Assembly (NCBI GenBank): GCA_024225895.1
Contig: JAAEMC010001152.1
Coordinates: 1 to 6,538, forward strand
Reading direction: 5' to 3'
Length of the DNA stretch: 6,538 bases
Source of the DNA: Desulfobacteraceae bacterium
GTDB lineage: Bacteria; Desulfobacterota; Desulfobacteria; Desulfobacterales; Desulfobacteraceae
A program made the position numbers and the translations under genes. Shown in pieces: positions 6,447 to 6,538 of the stretch (positions are counted from its first letter, which is position 1; the number at the start of each line of letters is the position of its first letter). The notes under the pieces are model-generated. The model saw only the letters and a list, made by a program, of their open reading frames with translations, was not told the DNA's origin and made no database searches.

Positions 6447-6538
6447 TGACCCCGATTTTTGGACCACTTGCTTAAGTGGAATCTGCGTTCTAAACATGGT
6501 AAGAAAGGACGCATGAAAATGACTCGTAAAAGAAGACA
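6447..6538 (+). mobile_element. Probable left end of an IS3-family insertion sequence (continues beyond window)
   Basis: From 6447 the sequence reads TGACCCCGATTTTTGGACC, which has the form of an IS3-family terminal repeat beginning with TG. A 6-bp-stem palindrome follows (6464-6479, CCACTT/AAGTGG). A short leader with AGGA then leads into a basic N-terminus, MTRKRR, typical of IS3-family OrfA. The right end and the target duplication are outside the window, so the family call rests on resemblance only. Confidence 0.5.
6519..6538 (+). CDS. Start of putative IS3-family transposase OrfA (only six codons in window)
   Basis: The ATG at 6519 lies 9 bases after AGGA (6506-6509). An in-frame ATG at 6513 is only 3 bases away, so 6519 is the better start. 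The visible residues MTRKRR match the lysine/arginine-rich beginning of many IS3-family OrfA proteins, which carry a DNA-binding helix-turn-helix further on. Six residues cannot prove the identity; the upstream terminal-repeat-like sequence is the main support. Confidence 0.4.

Noticed and set aside
6272..6514. Reading frames of 67 (+) and 63 (-) codons across the right end
   Set aside because: Both run through the attC-like palindrome and the IS terminal sequence; the minus-strand string NKRMQTD is what translating such a palindrome gives, not a protein family.

Overview
The window looks like an accessory stretch of chromosome from an anaerobic, probably marine, Desulfobacterales-type bacterium (the former Deltaproteobacteria). 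This is inferred from the kinds of proteins present, the AT-leaning base composition and the integron/IS debris. Nothing in the window fixes the taxon.

Layout. Bases 1-2610 (+) hold the 3' part of a large gene. Its product carries two classical AAA modules followed by a complete Lon-type (S16) serine protease domain. The reading frame is open to the left edge, so the true start and the first Walker A motif lie outside. After a 171-bp gap with a candidate promoter, 2782-3243 (+) encodes a small protein with two membrane segments and no recognised family. Bases 3244-3441 separate this gene from a convergent one. They hold a 49-bp direct repeat in two almost identical copies, with a 7-bp-stem hairpin between them. 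One repeat copy overlaps the last codons of the next gene. Bases 3442-5571 (-) encode a 709-aa protein with ten back-to-back TPR units and a C-terminal PAPS-dependent sulfotransferase domain. It is preceded by a good sigma70-type promoter with a dyad in its spacer. Bases 5715-6026 (-) encode a 103-aa protein I do not recognise. Bases 6027-6360 hold no convincing gene.

The right edge is mobile DNA. An 80-bp imperfect palindrome at 6361-6440 has the architecture of an integron attC site: paired AAC/GTT ends, unpaired spacers, and single extrahelical bases all on one arm. A few bases further on, at about 6447, begins what looks like the left end of an IS3-family insertion sequence. The first codons of its OrfA (MTRKRR...) run off the window.

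The genes do not form one obvious operon or pathway. The AAA-AAA-Lon protein is presumably an ATP-driven protease or unfoldase in the cytoplasm. The TPR-sulfotransferase presumably sulfates an unknown protein, glycan or small molecule. The most interesting items are the classical-AAA/Lon fusion, the direct repeat at the convergent gene ends, and the attC-like site next to an IS end.
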